Assembly: GCA_951213105.1 (NCBI GenBank)
Contig: OX578142.1
Location: forward strand, 117,877,065 to 117,941,064
DNA: 64,000 bases
From: Amaurobius ferox
Lineage: Eukaryota; Arthropoda; Arachnida; Araneae; Amaurobiidae
Direction: 5' to 3'
Shown: piece after piece, positions 12,511 to 25,900 of the stretch
How the letters are laid out: every line of letters begins with the position of its first letter
How positions within the stretch are numbered: the stretch's first letter is position 1
Notes under the pieces: generated by a model
The model's input: only the letters and a program-made list of their open reading frames with translations
What the model was told of the DNA's origin: nothing
Database searches by the model: none
Translations under genes and position numbers: made by a program

Positions 12511-13354
12511 CATGAGATTTGCAAAAATAGATGATGCAAATTTTTATGCCAAAAATGACACGGATAAACTATCAATTATTGGAACATAACATTGCTGTTC
12601 AAATATAACAGAATTTACCTTTAATATAAATTAAATGTCGTCGACAACATACGTCGACTTTTATAAAGAAACAGGATTGCAAATATAAAACAAACTATAA
12701 AGTATCAATAAGGATAATAATAGTTTGAAAGTCCACTGATAGAAAAGAAGCTGCAACTCGAAAAATCTATAAAAATTTATGCTTTTAAATTAAAAACGAT
12801 ACTGTGGTAGAAGACCATCATTATATTAAATGTGAATCGGTCATTTCAAAAACAGCATTTCAAAACTGGAAAATTAAAAAAACATCAGGAATTGATGAAA
12901 ACTGTATAAATTGGATTGAAATTAAGATAGCAAAATAATTTCAACATATGTTTGTACAAGATAATTAGTAATACTTTTTGTTCATGGCGTACTACATAAC
13001 GTTTGTACTACATGACGTTTTATTGAAACTTTTCAAAAGATATAATTTTTAAGTTCATTTAAATTCAGAAAATACTTTATAAATGACTGTACTGTTCAAA
13101 AAATTATAAAATATCTGTTTATTTTGTAGTATTATTACATGAAGATATTTGTAGGAATTTTAAGGCATTTATTTGGGACACATAGTCATATTAGCACATC
13201 TAAATCCTTGTCATTTTTATTTATACACCTTTAACTTGTTTAGTTATCCAGTCCAGTATTTACACATTGAAGTTTTGCTGCTCACCTGGAATACTATTTT
13301 TCATCTCTTTTAGATTGTTAATATTTTTTAAATTTATCTGTATAATTTTAATAA
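12511..13354. other. No recognisable feature
   Basis: AT-rich sequence with no gene, RNA or repeat signal that I can support. Confidence 0.45.
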
Positions 13355-13719
13355 TGTAGTGAACGCTCATAAGGCAGTATTAAGTGCATTGAGCTGGAAA
13401 TGTCTTTAGTTCAACGCTATGATACTGAGCTACCACACATTGGCCCCGGGAACAAATCCTGGAACTGCCAAGTTGGTGATTTCGCATTTTTGCTACATTG
13501 GTGACACGGACGTGATTTGATCACGCAACTTTCTGATCTGGAGTCAGAAGTGGGCGAACATTATTCATAGGGTAGTATTAAATGCCTTAGGCTGGAGAGG
13601 TCTTCTGGAGTCCGCAGTTCCGGGATTTGATCAGAGGGTAATGTGTGGTAGCTCAGTATCATAGCGTTGAGCAAAAGGCGTCTCCAGCTCAGGATACTGC
13701 CTTATGAGCGTTCGCTACA
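13355..13719. mobile_element. 365-bp fold-back (MITE-like) element
   Basis: Arms of about 110 bases (13355-13470 and about 13605-13719) are inverted copies. Both start tgtagYgaacgctcataagg and both contain a segment whose reverse complement reads TGTGGTAGCTCAGTATCATA, resembling a tRNA 5' half (box A). The spacer of about 135 bases holds a third, weaker copy of the gtagtatt...ggctggaga words. The arms could pair into a long hairpin. The termini look like a TIR element or a head-to-head insertion of a tRNA-related sequence. No clear target duplication is seen. Confidence 0.7.
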
Positions 13720-14048
13720 GTAGCATACGCTTGCTTTATGGCAAAAATTATGGGCCTGCATTTCACGTTAATTCAATGAGAATTTCACTGTTTTTGCACA
13801 ATTTATGCAAATAACCTTTAAAGACTCCGTAACCGCAATAATCCGATTTTCGTAAGAAATGTGACTTATAATGTTTTTGAAAAGATCGATTCATGTATAT
13901 ATTGATTTATTGATAGAAAGTTCGAGTGTCGCATTTAATTGGATTTTAATATTTGGATCACTGTATCTTCAATATATTTTCATTATCACTGTATCTTTAG
14001 AAATCACCCAAGTTAGGCTTTTGAATTTATGTGGCAGCGCTTTTACTT

Positions 14049-14800
14049 TCCCTACATATATAGTATAATGTATAGGGAAAGTATTGTGACAGGGTCGAAA
14101 ATTCGAGTTTTCAACGGAAGTAACCGTTTCAAGCATCCCTGAACTTGAATAAAATATTTTGAAGTTATGTGTGTGTGTGTGTTCGTGTCCGTGAGTTTGT
14201 AGATGTAATATCTCATGAACAAACGGAGTTTTTCTGACGCAATTTGGTACGATTATTGCGATCCAAGAATACTGAAAGTCTATTGATTTTAAACATGATC
14301 GAATGTTTGGAAAACTCCCAAATTAGCAAATGAATGTTTTAAAAACATCATAAAAAATTAGGATATTCAATAATGTTCAATAAAAAATGATTTTGTCCGC
14401 ATTTTTTTTATTCGTAAATGAACAATATTAAATTTAGAACACCATCTTGCTCCACAAGAATATTGCACGTTATTCAAATCAATAAATCTATAAAAACATA
14501 AAAATTAGCAGTAGTAAGTGTCATCAAATATGTAACAGTTGGCGAAAAAATGTGCAATATTGGTGACAAAATTGGGGAATAACGCTAACTCTACGACTCT
14601 TTAATGTGGTGCTAAATTGATGAAAATGGCGCAAAATTGGCAAAAAAGACGCTAGAGTTAAAATAAGGCAATTTGATGAAATTACAATTAAAATATTTTA
14701 ACATAATGGTGCATATTGCTTAGCACATGTTAGCGATATTTCCAATTATCAAGTTATATTTATGCGAAATATATGTTAAATCTAGTACATTGTCATCGTA
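14049..14800 (+). mobile_element. Family M, plus-strand copy
   Basis: Begins tatatatagtataatgtat then gggaaagtattgtgac, followed by a (GT)n tract (14168-14182), ggtacgattattgcgat, and gcgaaaa/gacgcta words. The 3' part is lost before the DD41D transposon at 14913. Confidence 0.6.
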
Positions 14801-14912
14801 TCTGTTCCATGTTTTCTCTACCTTGTGGTTTCTGTGAAACATATGCGGTTATTAAATGCGACTAAAAGTCAGATCATCCCATTCAAACAACGAATGCCCA
14901 TCTAGCTTAATA

Positions 14913-16231
14913 CAGACAGTGTTAGTTTATACATTTTTGTAACGATTTTGACTTTCTCCATGAATTAAATTTAAATGAAAAAAAACCCTGACTGGCATCA
15001 AGTCGGAATAGTGTTTAATTATCGTCTGCATCATTAAAAATAATTGTTGCTTTAAAATATCGCTGGAAAATAAAGAATGGATCAAAGACTATATTTTTGC
15101 GCTTTACGAAGAGAAATACTCTTATTCAATTATTAAAAAAAGATGTGAAAAACATGGTTTTAATATTTTGGCACGTAAAATAAGTGATATAATTAATAAA
15201 AAAGGAAAGAAACGTTAAAGTTTACATTTGACATGGAAAAAGATAAAAAATGCATTCCCAACAAATGTATGCACGTACACCTCTTATTATATCTAAAGTC
15301 GCATCTCATGTTTTGAAAGAAAATCCAGCCTCCCAAAGAACTATCGCAAAATCTTTGAACATCTCTATAGGAATTGTAAACAAAATAATAAAATCTGATT
15401 TAAAGCTAATCCAAACAAAAAAACATGATATTCATCGCCTAACGCCAAAACATGTTTTTTAGCGTAAGACTATATGCAGATTGTTGTATGAAAATATTTG
15501 GCAGGTGAAAATGGAAATATGTAGTTACAATTGATGAGACTTGATTATATTTATCTGATTGCAATAGAAAAGATCGATTTACCACGATTAAAAAGAGGAG
15601 AAAAATACCTAAAATGTTGGTTTAGAGAAAACAAGGAGAGTTTTGCTAAAGGTTTTATGGTTATTACTGGATTCTCTTATAAAGGAAAATTTAAAATAAG
15701 AAAAGTAGAAAAAAATGTCAAAATTACTCGGAGTACTATCAGAAATATGTTTTAACACCTATTTTCAAAATGAACATTCCAACACTTTACCCAAACAATC
15801 TTCACTGTGTTAAGTTTCATCAGGATAAGGCTACTAGCCATACTTCTAAATCTACTGTTATATTGTTTGACGAAATGAAAATATATTTTTTGAGAAATGT
15901 AACCGGAATTGAGGCTATTCCATTTAAATGCATCTTACCCAAGTCCCCCGACGTGTTTCCTATGGATTACTGTGCATTTGGACTTTTAAATCAAGCTCTT
16001 TATAAGTGGCATCGCAAAACATTGGATGGACTCTGGAAGATTGTGGTAGAGGAGTGGAATAAAATTAACCTTGATATTTTAAGAAAAGCTTTTTATCTGG
16101 GAAATCAAGATGGAATATGATAGTTCAACAAAAAGGCTATCAGATTGAATATATTAGAAAATAAAATTCTTATCTTTGTTTATATATATATATTTTTCAA
16201 AATCGTTACAAAAATGTGTGAACACCCTCTG
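14913..16231 (+). mobile_element. Mariner-type DNA transposon (DD41D spacing), inactivated
   Basis: About 1.32 kb. The left end near 14913 and the right end near 16231 are inverted repeats of about 40 bases: cagacagtgtt on the left against cagagggtgtt in the reverse complement of the right, both followed by catttttgtaacgatttt. A TA lies immediately left of the left end; on the right the nearest TA is 3-4 bases out, so the exact boundary is uncertain by a few bases. It encodes a degraded transposase on the plus strand (about 15075-16140). Confidence 0.88.
15075..16140 (+). pseudogene. Mariner-like transposase, DD41D, broken
   Basis: The family cuts out and inserts its element at TA sites using three acidic residues. 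An N-terminal HTH-like region is visible around 15075-15450, with a second HTH motif SQRTIAKSLNISIGIVNKII in frame 15250-15462. The catalytic core reads VVTIDET (first Asp, codon 15533), KFHQDKATSHTSKST (second Asp, codon 15824) and LPKSPDVFPMDYCAFGLL (third Asp, codon 15950). There are 41 residues between the second and third Asp, so all three acids survive in DD41D spacing. A TGA directly after TIDET stands where a Trp is usual. Other frame breaks occur near 15463-15530 and 15756-15770. The copy cannot make a full protein. Confidence 0.87.
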
Positions 16232-16384
16232 TTTATAAAAAGGAGAAACTTGAAGCACGTTTTCAAAGCAGAATATCTTCGAACTACGTGACAGATTTCT
16301 GTGACACTTTTTAAACCAGTATATCTGGAGAATATTTAGATATAAGTTTCATCCCATTTTTAATCCTTGGAGCCTCATGGAGTA

Positions 16385-17130
16385 AAACAATATGATGTGG
16401 GCAGCACATGATGTTCCCTATATCATGTAATGAACTCTCTTCTTTTACAGCGAAATAATAATGTATAAGATCTACTGTATAATGCTTTTAATTAATATTG
16501 AATTGTACATTTAGTGCTTTACCGGATAATAACTTGTAAAACTATTTCGAAGTACTAAATTAACTTATATTTTACGTGACTTTTACTTGGTAATTATCAA
16601 TATTGATAGCATCCGCAGTAAGCAATATATTCCATATACTAACTTATTTTAATTATTAATTTATCAATTTGTTGTCATTTTCGTTAACTCATGAACTCTC
16701 TTCTTTTACAGCGAAAAAATAATGTTTAAGATCTACGGCATAATGCTTTTAATTAATATTGAATTGTACATTTGGTGCTTTACCGGATGATAACTTGTAA
16801 AACTATTTCGAAGTACTAAATTAACTTATATTTTACGTGACTTTTACTTGGTAATTATCAATATTGATTGCATCCGCAGTAAGCAATATATTACATATAC
16901 TAAATTATTTTAATTACTAATTTATCAATTTGTTGTCATTTTCGTTAATATGGAGTCGTTTTTGCAACTTTAACTATATTTTGTCGAAATGGGGCGATGC
17001 ATCGCCAATTTGGCGATATTTCTCTAAATGAGTCGTCAAGTTTGGCAGATTTATCAGCAAGTAATGCAGACAGAGGGAAAAGAGAATGTGTCTTATATAT
17101 AAATGACTGTTAGCGAATTGTTAGGCGTCA
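16385..17130 (-). mobile_element. Family M, minus-strand copy with internal duplication
   Basis: Begins (plus coordinates) gatgtgggcagcacatgatg and runs to a cttatatataaatgactgtt block, the inverse of the block order at 10013-11005. It contains a 261-bp tandem duplication at 16430-16960. Confidence 0.65.
16430..16960. repeat. 261-bp direct tandem duplication
   Basis: Copies start at 16430 and 16691 with atgaactctcttcttttaca and agree except for scattered single-base changes. Other family M copies have one instance, so the duplication is local and fairly recent. Confidence 0.92.
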
Positions 17131-17692
17131 AAAATATGTTTATGTACATCTATCATTTCAGTTTATAGCTTAATAAATAACTCAAACCATTTATGAACTT
17201 TAACCCTGATTCATTAGGTTTAGTTATAATCTATACGACTGAAATATTCTAATTTCATTAACTTGAAAAGTTAAAATTATTTTTAAGTTCATTTCAGAAA
17301 TAATGTTTGTACTAAACAAGAAACTAAATGGTATTAAAATTTACCCATCAAGTTATTCAATTATAAAACACTAGTTACTATCAAAACTCTACGTTTATTA
17401 TATTTTAACTCGGGGACTTTTTAAACTGATATTTTTATAACTTTTCAAAAACTGACATAATTAATGGGAAACACTAGCCAGAAAACGCTACTGACAGTAA
17501 CTTGAACGGATAATTTTCTATACTAAGTGTAAGAAACCTTAAGTGCCTTAAGTTATAATAACAGTAAGCGTAAAAAGTATGAAGAAATAGGATATTCTCA
17601 TATTCTCCAAAGCCCTAAAGGAGAAAGATGAGACAAATACGATAGCAGTAGAAAATGCGATAAAACTAGATTTTTGTCCTATGATTTTACTT
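17131..17692. other. No recognisable feature
   Basis: AT-rich sequence between two family M copies. No feature is supported. Confidence 0.4.
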
Positions 17693-18775
17693 TCCCAGTA
17701 TACATAGTATAATGTACAGGGTAAGTATTGTGACGGGTTGGAAATTCGAATTCGAGTATTCGACAGTAGAACACGTTTCAGCCATCCCTGGCCACGAAAC
17801 GATCTTTTTTGATGTGATGTCTGTCTGTCTGTGTGTGCGTGTATGTCTGGGAGTGGGTCTCTGTGGGTGTGTGCGTGACTCTGTGGAGATGATATCTCAC
17901 GAACGACTGGAGCTTTACGAATTACTGTTAGTGAATACTTTAAGCCCATTGATTTTAAACGCAATCGAATGTTCGGAAGGCTCATAAAGTTTGAATGAAA
18001 TTTTGCAACAAATATAAAAAATTCAGAACCTTAAATACTGTTACATAAGCAATTCCTATGTAATTATTCCTTAGAAAACGATTTACATAAATTATGGAAC
18101 GTTAGCATAAACTGTTCTGGAGAGATTGCACTTCTTCAAAGACATGTATAAAAAATCACATAAAAATTAAAAGAAGTATTAACTATCGTGAAATATGTTC
18201 ACTTCTCATATGTAATATTATGCGTAAATTTGATAACCCCATTCTTGTTATATCTATTTCATTTCATTCATGAGAGACGATAATTTGCGTAATAGTTTTG
18301 TGTTTTAATGTCTAACAATTCGCCAACAGTCTTTTATAAATAATAAATACTGTTCTCTCCGTTTGTCTGTAACGCTTGTCTGTACATTTGGTGAACTTCT
18401 GACTCATTTAGAGAATATCGTCAAGGTGGCGATGTGTTGCTTTAACGAAATTATCGGTCAAAATGCACCAATACCGCGTAGTTAACGAAAATGACGCCAA
18501 ATTGATGAATTGGTTATTAAAATGCTTTTATATATGGAATATATTGCTTACTACGGATGGTATCAAAATTGATAATTGTCAATTTAGGGTTAGGTGAAAT
18601 ATAAATTTTTTTTATACTTCGAAGTAGTTTTACATGTTGTCATTTGGAACAATGCCAAACTTACAATTTAACAGTAAAAACATTCTGCCGTAGACCTTAT
18701 ACATTATTTTTTACTGTGAAAGAAGTAAATGCATTGCATTATATAGGGAAAGACACATGAGCTGCCTACATTAGA
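17693..18775 (+). mobile_element. Family M, most complete plus-strand copy
   Basis: About 1.08 kb from tatacatagtataatgtaca to tatatagggaaagacacatg. It contains a (TG)n/TCTG-rich tract (17818-17885), gatatctcacgaacgactgg, then cgtttgtctgtaacgc near 18360 and the agcaatat-type block in inverse order relative to 16385. Both ends carry an aGGGaAAG-like word. No coding frame is convincing. Confidence 0.62.
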
Positions 18776-18788
18776 ATTTGTTTGTTTG

Positions 18789-18980
<192 letters not shown>

Positions 18981-19458
18981 ATTAATTGTACGTATTAGCA
19001 AGAGTCCATTATAGGAGTCCATAAGTCTGACGTAATATAGTAATGAAATAATAAAATGGTAATGAAAGTTTATTATCCTCTATTTTATGCCACATACTAG
19101 GTACACTAAAAAATACAATCTTAAAACAAAAAAGACAGAACATTTCAATCAAACATTTTTAATATGTATAATGAGGTAAACATTGAAAACATTATCATTC
19201 AAAACGTCAAAAAATGCAGATGTACGTATTGCTATTTTAAAATGAAGTAATCTTTATTTGTTTTATCTAGATAAACAATATTTTTTATGTTATTCCCAAT
19301 TTCAGTCAATTGTTCAAACCTATGTTTTAGAACATCTTCTACTGATTGTAAAATTTAATAAATTTTGTCTATCTTGACGAATAAATGAAGGTATTAAGCT
19401 ATGTTTATAACATGCAACATCCATAGACCTTAACCGGGGAATCCGTATTTGTGCGTAA
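18981..19458. other. No recognisable feature
   Basis: AT-rich sequence up to the Helitron-like array. The last base before the array is A (19458). Confidence 0.45.
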
Positions 19459-19480
19459 TCTATATAAATAAAAATGAAAA

Positions 19481-19538
<58 letters not shown>

Positions 19539-22500
19539 ACACCATCACGGGAGAACGGCTGAACCGAATTTGATGAAATTTTGTGGGTAGCCCAGAAATA
19601 GCCCCACTTAAAATTATATCCGTGTTTTGAGTTTCTACGACCAGTGGTTCTCGAGATATTAGTAAAAAACGAAATTTTCGTTTGTCTCATTGTCACGGAA
19701 CAACGGTTGAACCGAATTTAATGAAATTTGGTGAATAGCCTTGAAATATCCCCCCATAAATTTTGTCCAAGTTTCGAGTTTCTAAGACCTGGGGTTGTCG
19801 AGATATTAATGAAAAACGGAACTTTTTCCTAGGAGTTCTACTCCCTAACTCCGTGGTTTATCCGAACGAAAAGCTTGAAAATCGTTTGAAAGTGAATTAA
19901 AATTTAATCTCTGAGTTTAATGGGAGATTTTTTGCGTTAATTAGTCACTTTCTGAAAACATGAATTGTTTGAAACATGATTTAAAGGGGAAATCTATCTC
20001 CATGGTTCATGGTTTATTTAAAACAAACTTTTACGGAACAATGAGAAGTATAGAGAAATCAAAATCGTTATTTAATTTCGCAGTTTATGTTATAAGACAT
20101 GACATATTTAACATGTTATAAGATTCTATCTTATATCATGTTACTCAGAAACGCAATTAAATTAAATCTGTCTGTTAATTTTAATAATTATTTTTTCGAT
20201 TTGAATAATAAATAAATGGATATAAAAATATATTTTAGAAAAGAACGATTTGATTTTTCTTATAGCATTTTTGACTGGATAATATCAATTACGGTCTTCA
20301 GGTTTAAAAATTATTATTATTTATATTTTCGGGGATTATTGATTCAAGGATTATTGATATTTTCAAGTTATTATGCAATTATTTTATTATGACAAAAATT
20401 GTTTAAACTCATATATTGTATGTTGTACGAATCTTCTACAAATACACGTGTATATCTTTTAATCTACGAGAATATAAGTAGTACAGGTATATTGACATAT
20501 GTTTTGATATATATTGGCATATATTGGAATCAATTACGACCTTCTGGTATAAAGAGTACGGATATTATTGATGTTTTAAATCTATTACGTCATCTCTTTT
20601 ATTTTGGCAAATATTTTTGAGACGCATATTGTAATACGGGTAATCTTCTACTAACACATTGGCATATTTTCTGATCTGCGACAATATAAATAGTACGGGG
20701 TTGCATATATTCATTCAATTCCTATTTTTTCTTCTGTAAATTTGCTTACAAAAGGGGGCAGGATGTTCTATTCTTCAGATCTGATCGTGAAAATAATTTT
20801 GCATAGTGAGAACATATATTCTTAAACTTCTCTTTAGGAGCAATAAATTTAATATTTTAACAGAATTTGCATATGATTGCGAACTTTAAGTTTCTTTAAA
20901 TTATACACTCCGTACGAATAACGGGTGTGCTGTTAGTGGTTAATAAATTTTAACATTTTAGGAGGATATATCATGTTGCTCGGCATCGCAATTAAATTAA
21001 ATGTGTTTGTTAATGTTTTTATTATTTTTTTCCGATTTAAATAATAAATAAATGGATAAATGGATGTAAAAGTATATCTTATGAATGGACGGTTTGATTT
21101 TTCTTTTAATTATATTAATTGCTGACTGCGTACATCAATTTCATTTATTTTGGCAAAGAGTTTTCAAGCTTATATCGTATTTAGCTACTAAACTCATATA
21201 TTGTGTTTAGCCAATAAATTCATATAGCCGATTGTTGAAACAGAAAAAGAGTAGAGCGGGTATATCTTCTAATACAATTGTAGTGTTTTCATTTAGTATA
21301 TTGAAACGGGATAAGAAAGTTTCTTTCAGATCTGCAAATTCAAAGCTACGAATTTGGAGGGATATCGCTAATATGACAACTTTCCTTAAACTTTGCCAAA
21401 TTGACGGAAAAATCGCCAAATTTATATAAACGACACACAAACAGATGCCATAAACCTTCGGGTTGGTCGTGTGGCTTGGGTCTTCTACATATCAATGAAA
21501 TTTTTTTTTGTTTTGTTAGAAGAGAGTACTGAAATGATGTTTGGTTAGCATTTATCTGTCAGACCAACCATCCTACATAGTAATATATTTAGCAAATTTT
21601 TAAAATGTCACCAAATTGATAAAAATGTTTTCAAATCTATAAAAATATCTTGAAATTGATAAAATTGCGCTACATAAATGATATTAATTGTTTTTTGTTA
21701 GGGGATAGTATTGTGATGATATTTCGTCAATTTGTCGCAAAGTGGAACTGTCAGTTCTACAGTCCCACTTTGCGATAAATTTGGCGATTTTTTAAAATGT
21801 CGCTAATTTGACGAAACTGTCGCCAAATGTTCCATAGAAATATAACTATTTAGACGATATTTTTTCTACCAATTTATTTGAAGCAAATGATATCATGTCG
21901 CTTAGCAACGGATTTAAATCCAATGTGTTTATGCGGCAGACGATTTTTATTAAATCCTTTCCGATTTGAATAATGAAGATATGTATATAAAATAAATGTC
22001 ATTGCCATTTCATTTTGGACTGGATAATATCAATTATACTCTTCAGGTTTAAACATTATTATTATTGATATTTTCCGGAATTATTGATTCAGGGATTATT
22101 GATATTTTTAAGTTATTACGCCATTGTTTTATTGCGGCAAAAATTGCTGACACACGCATATTGTACGTTGTACGAGTAATCTTCTAGGAATGCACGGGTA
22201 TATCTTCTAACCCAAGAGAATATAAGTAGTACAGGTATATTGGCATATATTTTGACATATATTGGCATATATATTGGAATCAAGTACAGTCTTCTGGTAT
22301 GAAGATTAAGGGGATTAATTATATATTCAATTTATTACGTCGTCTGTTGTATTTTACCAAAAAACATTTGTGACTCATATTGCAAAACGGGTAATCTTCT
22401 ACTAATAATCGGACATTATAAGTAGTACGTGTATATCTTCCCATATAATTTTAGCACTTTAATTTTGACATATATTGGAATAAATGACTGTCTTCAGATT

Positions 22501-22893
22501 TAAAGATTACGGGTTTATTGGTATTTTCAATTTATACATGTAATCTACTAATACAGGTTATATTTTCTAATATTCGCGTATATAATTAGTACGGGTCCCA
22601 TACAATTTTAACCCTTTTATTTTGCATATATTGATTCAATTCCATATTTTTTTTTATATTTGCTTACATAAGGGGTCCAAGATGTTTTATTCTTCAGATA
22701 TGTCCATGAAGATAATTTTATATAGCGAGAACAGAGATTCTTAAACTTCTTTTTAGGAGCATTATATTAAATATTTTAACAGAATATTTTGATTAAACAT
22801 GTCATTTAGTATACTATAAGAATTTGGGCATGATTATGAATTTCAAGTTTCTTTATATTATATACTCCGTACGAAGAACGGGTATGCTGCTAG
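19459..22893 (+). mobile_element. Non-autonomous Helitron-like unit R1, complete
   Basis: 3435 bases from TCTATATAAATAAAAATG (19459) to GGGTATGCTGCTAG (ends 22893), preceded by A. It contains a (CTGT)n tract (about 19482-19532) and two diverged copies of a roughly 110-base segment centred on an aCGGctGAACCGAATTTgA block (19550-19830). A terminal hairpin CCGT...ACGG sits before the end. An internal end-like block with the same ccgtacgaataacgggt hairpin closes with TTAG at 20933-20936. The unit therefore looks like a fusion of module A (19459-20936) and module B (20937-22893), whose last 300 bases are homologous. No transposase is encoded. Confidence 0.82.
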
Positions 22894-22915
22894 TCTATAT
22901 AAATAAAAATGAAAA

Positions 22916-22961
<46 letters not shown>

Positions 22962-25900
22962 CCATCATCACGGGAGAACGGCTGAACCGAATTTGACGAA
23001 ATTTTGTGGGTAGCCCAGAAATAGCCCCACTTAAAATTATATCCGTGTTTTGAGTTTTTACGACCAGTGGTTCTTGAGATATTAGTAAAAAACGAAATTT
23101 TCGTTTGTCTCATCATCACGGAAAAAAGGCTGAACCGAATTTAATGAAATTTGGTGGATAGCCTTGAAATATCCCCCCATAAATTTTGTCCAAGTTTCGA
23201 GTTTCTAAGACCAGGGGTTGTCGAGATATTAATGAAAAACGGAAGTTTTTCCTAGGAGTTCTACTCCCTAACTCCGTGGTTTATCCAAACGAAAAGCTTG
23301 AAAATCGTTTGAAAGTGAATTAAAATTTAATCTCTGAGTTTGATGGGAGATTGTTTGCGTTAATTAGTCACTTTCTGAAAACATGTATTGTTTGAAACAT
23401 GATTTAAAGGGGATATCTATCTCCATGGTTCATGGTTTATTTAAAACAAGCTTTTACGGAACAATGCGAAGCATAGAGAAATCAAAATCGTTATTTAATT
23501 TCGCAGTTTATGTTATAAGACATGACATATTCAACATGTTATAAGATTCTATCTTATATCATGTTACTCAGAAACGCAATTAAATTAAATCTGTCTGTTA
23601 ATTTTAGTAATTATTTTTTCGATTTGAATAATAAATAAATGGATATAAAAATATATTTTAGAAAAGAACGATTTGATTTCTCTTATAGCATTTTTGACTG
23701 GATAATATCAATTACGGTCTTCAGGTTTAAAAATTATTATTATTTATATTTTCGGGGATTATTGATTCAAGGATTACTGATATTTTCAAGTTATTATGCA
23801 ATTATTTTATTATGACAAAAATTGTTTAAACTCATATATTGTATGTTGTACGAATCTTCTACAAATACACGTGTATATCTTTTAATCTACGAGAATATAA
23901 GTAGTACAGGTATATTGGCATATGTTTTGATATATATTGGCATATATTGGAATCAATTACGACCTTCTGGTATAAAGAGTACGTATATTATTGATGTTTT
24001 CAATTTATTACGTCATCTCTTTTATTTTTGCAAATATTTTTGAGACGCATATTGTAATACGGGTAATCTTCTACTAACACATTGGCATATTTTCTGATCT
24101 GCGACAATATAATTAGTACGGGGTTGCATATATTCATTCAATTCCTATTTTTTCTTCTGTAAATTTGCTTACAAAAGGGGGCAGGATGTTTTATTCTTCA
24201 GATCTGATCGTGAAGATAATTTTGCATAGTGAGAACATATATTCTTAAACTTCTCTTTAGGAGCAATAAATTTAATATTTTAACAGAATTTGCACATGAT
24301 TGCGAACTTTAAGTTTCTTTAAATTATACACTCCGTACGAATAACGGGTGTGCTGTTAGTGGTTAATAAATTTTAACATTTTAGGAGGATATATCATGTT
24401 GCTCGGCATCGCAATTAAATTAAATGTGTTTGTTAATGTTTTTATTATTTTTTTTCGATTTAAATAATAAATAAATGGATAAATGGATATAAAAGTATAT
24501 CTTATGAATGGACGGTTTGATTTTTCTTTTAATTATATTAATTGCTGACTGCGTACATCAATTTCATTTATTTTGGCAAAGAGTTTTCAAGCTTATATCG
24601 CATTTAGCTACTAAACTCATAAATTGTGTTTAGCCAATAAATTCATATAGCCGATTGTTGAAACAGAAAAAGAGTAGAGCGGGTATATATTCTAATACAA
24701 TTGTAGTGTTTTCATTTAGTATATTGAAACGGGATAAGAATGTTTCATTCAGATCTGCAAATTCAAAGCTACGAATTTGGAGGGATATCGCTAATTTGAC
24801 AACTTTTCTTAAACTTTGCCAAATTGACGGAAATGTCGCCAAATTGATATAAACGACACACAAACAGCTACCATAAACCTTCGGGTTGGTCGTGTGGCTT
24901 GGGTCTTCTACATATCAATGAATTTTTTTTTTGTTTTGTTAGAAGAGAGTACTGAAATGATGTTTGGTTAGCATTTATCTGTCAGACCAACCATCCTACA
25001 TAGTAATACATTTAGCGAATTTTTAAAATGTCACCAAATTGATAAAAATGTTTTCAAACCTATAAAAATATCTTGAAATTGATAAAATTGCGCTACATAA
25101 ATGATATTAATTGTTTTTTGTTAGGGGATAGTATTGTGATGATATTTCGCCAATTTGCCGCAAAGTGGAACTGTCAGTTCTACAGTCCCATTTGGCGATA
25201 AATTTGGCGATTTTTTAAAATGTCGCTAATTTGACAAAACTGTCGCCAAATGTTCCATAGAAATATAACTATTTAGACGATATTTTTTCTACCAATTTAT
25301 TTGAAGCAAATGATATCATGTCGCTTAGCAACGGATTTAAATCCAATGTGTTTATGCGGCAGACGATTTTTATTAAATCCTTTCCGATTTGAATAATGAA
25401 GATATGTATATAAAATAAATTTCATTGCCATTTCATTTTGGACTGGATAATATCAATTATACTCTTCAGGTTTGAACATTATTATTATTGATATTTTCCG
25501 GAATTATTGATTCAGGGATTATTGATATTTTTAAGTTATTACGCCATTGTTTTATTGCGGCAAAAATTGCTGACACACGCATATTGTACGTTGTACGAGT
25601 AATCTTCTAGGAATGCACGGGTATATCTTCTAACCTACGAGAATATAAGTAGTACAGGTATATTGGCATATATATTGGAATCAAGTACAGTCTTCTGGTA
25701 TGAAGATTAAGGGGATTAATTATATATTCAATTTATTACGTCGTCTGTTGTATTTTACCAAAAAACATTTGTGACTCATATTGCAAAACGGGTAATCGTC
25801 TTCTAATAATCGGACATCATAAGTAGTACGTGTATATCTTCCCATATAATTTTAGCACTTTAATTTTGACATATATTGGAATAAATGACTGTCTTCAGAT

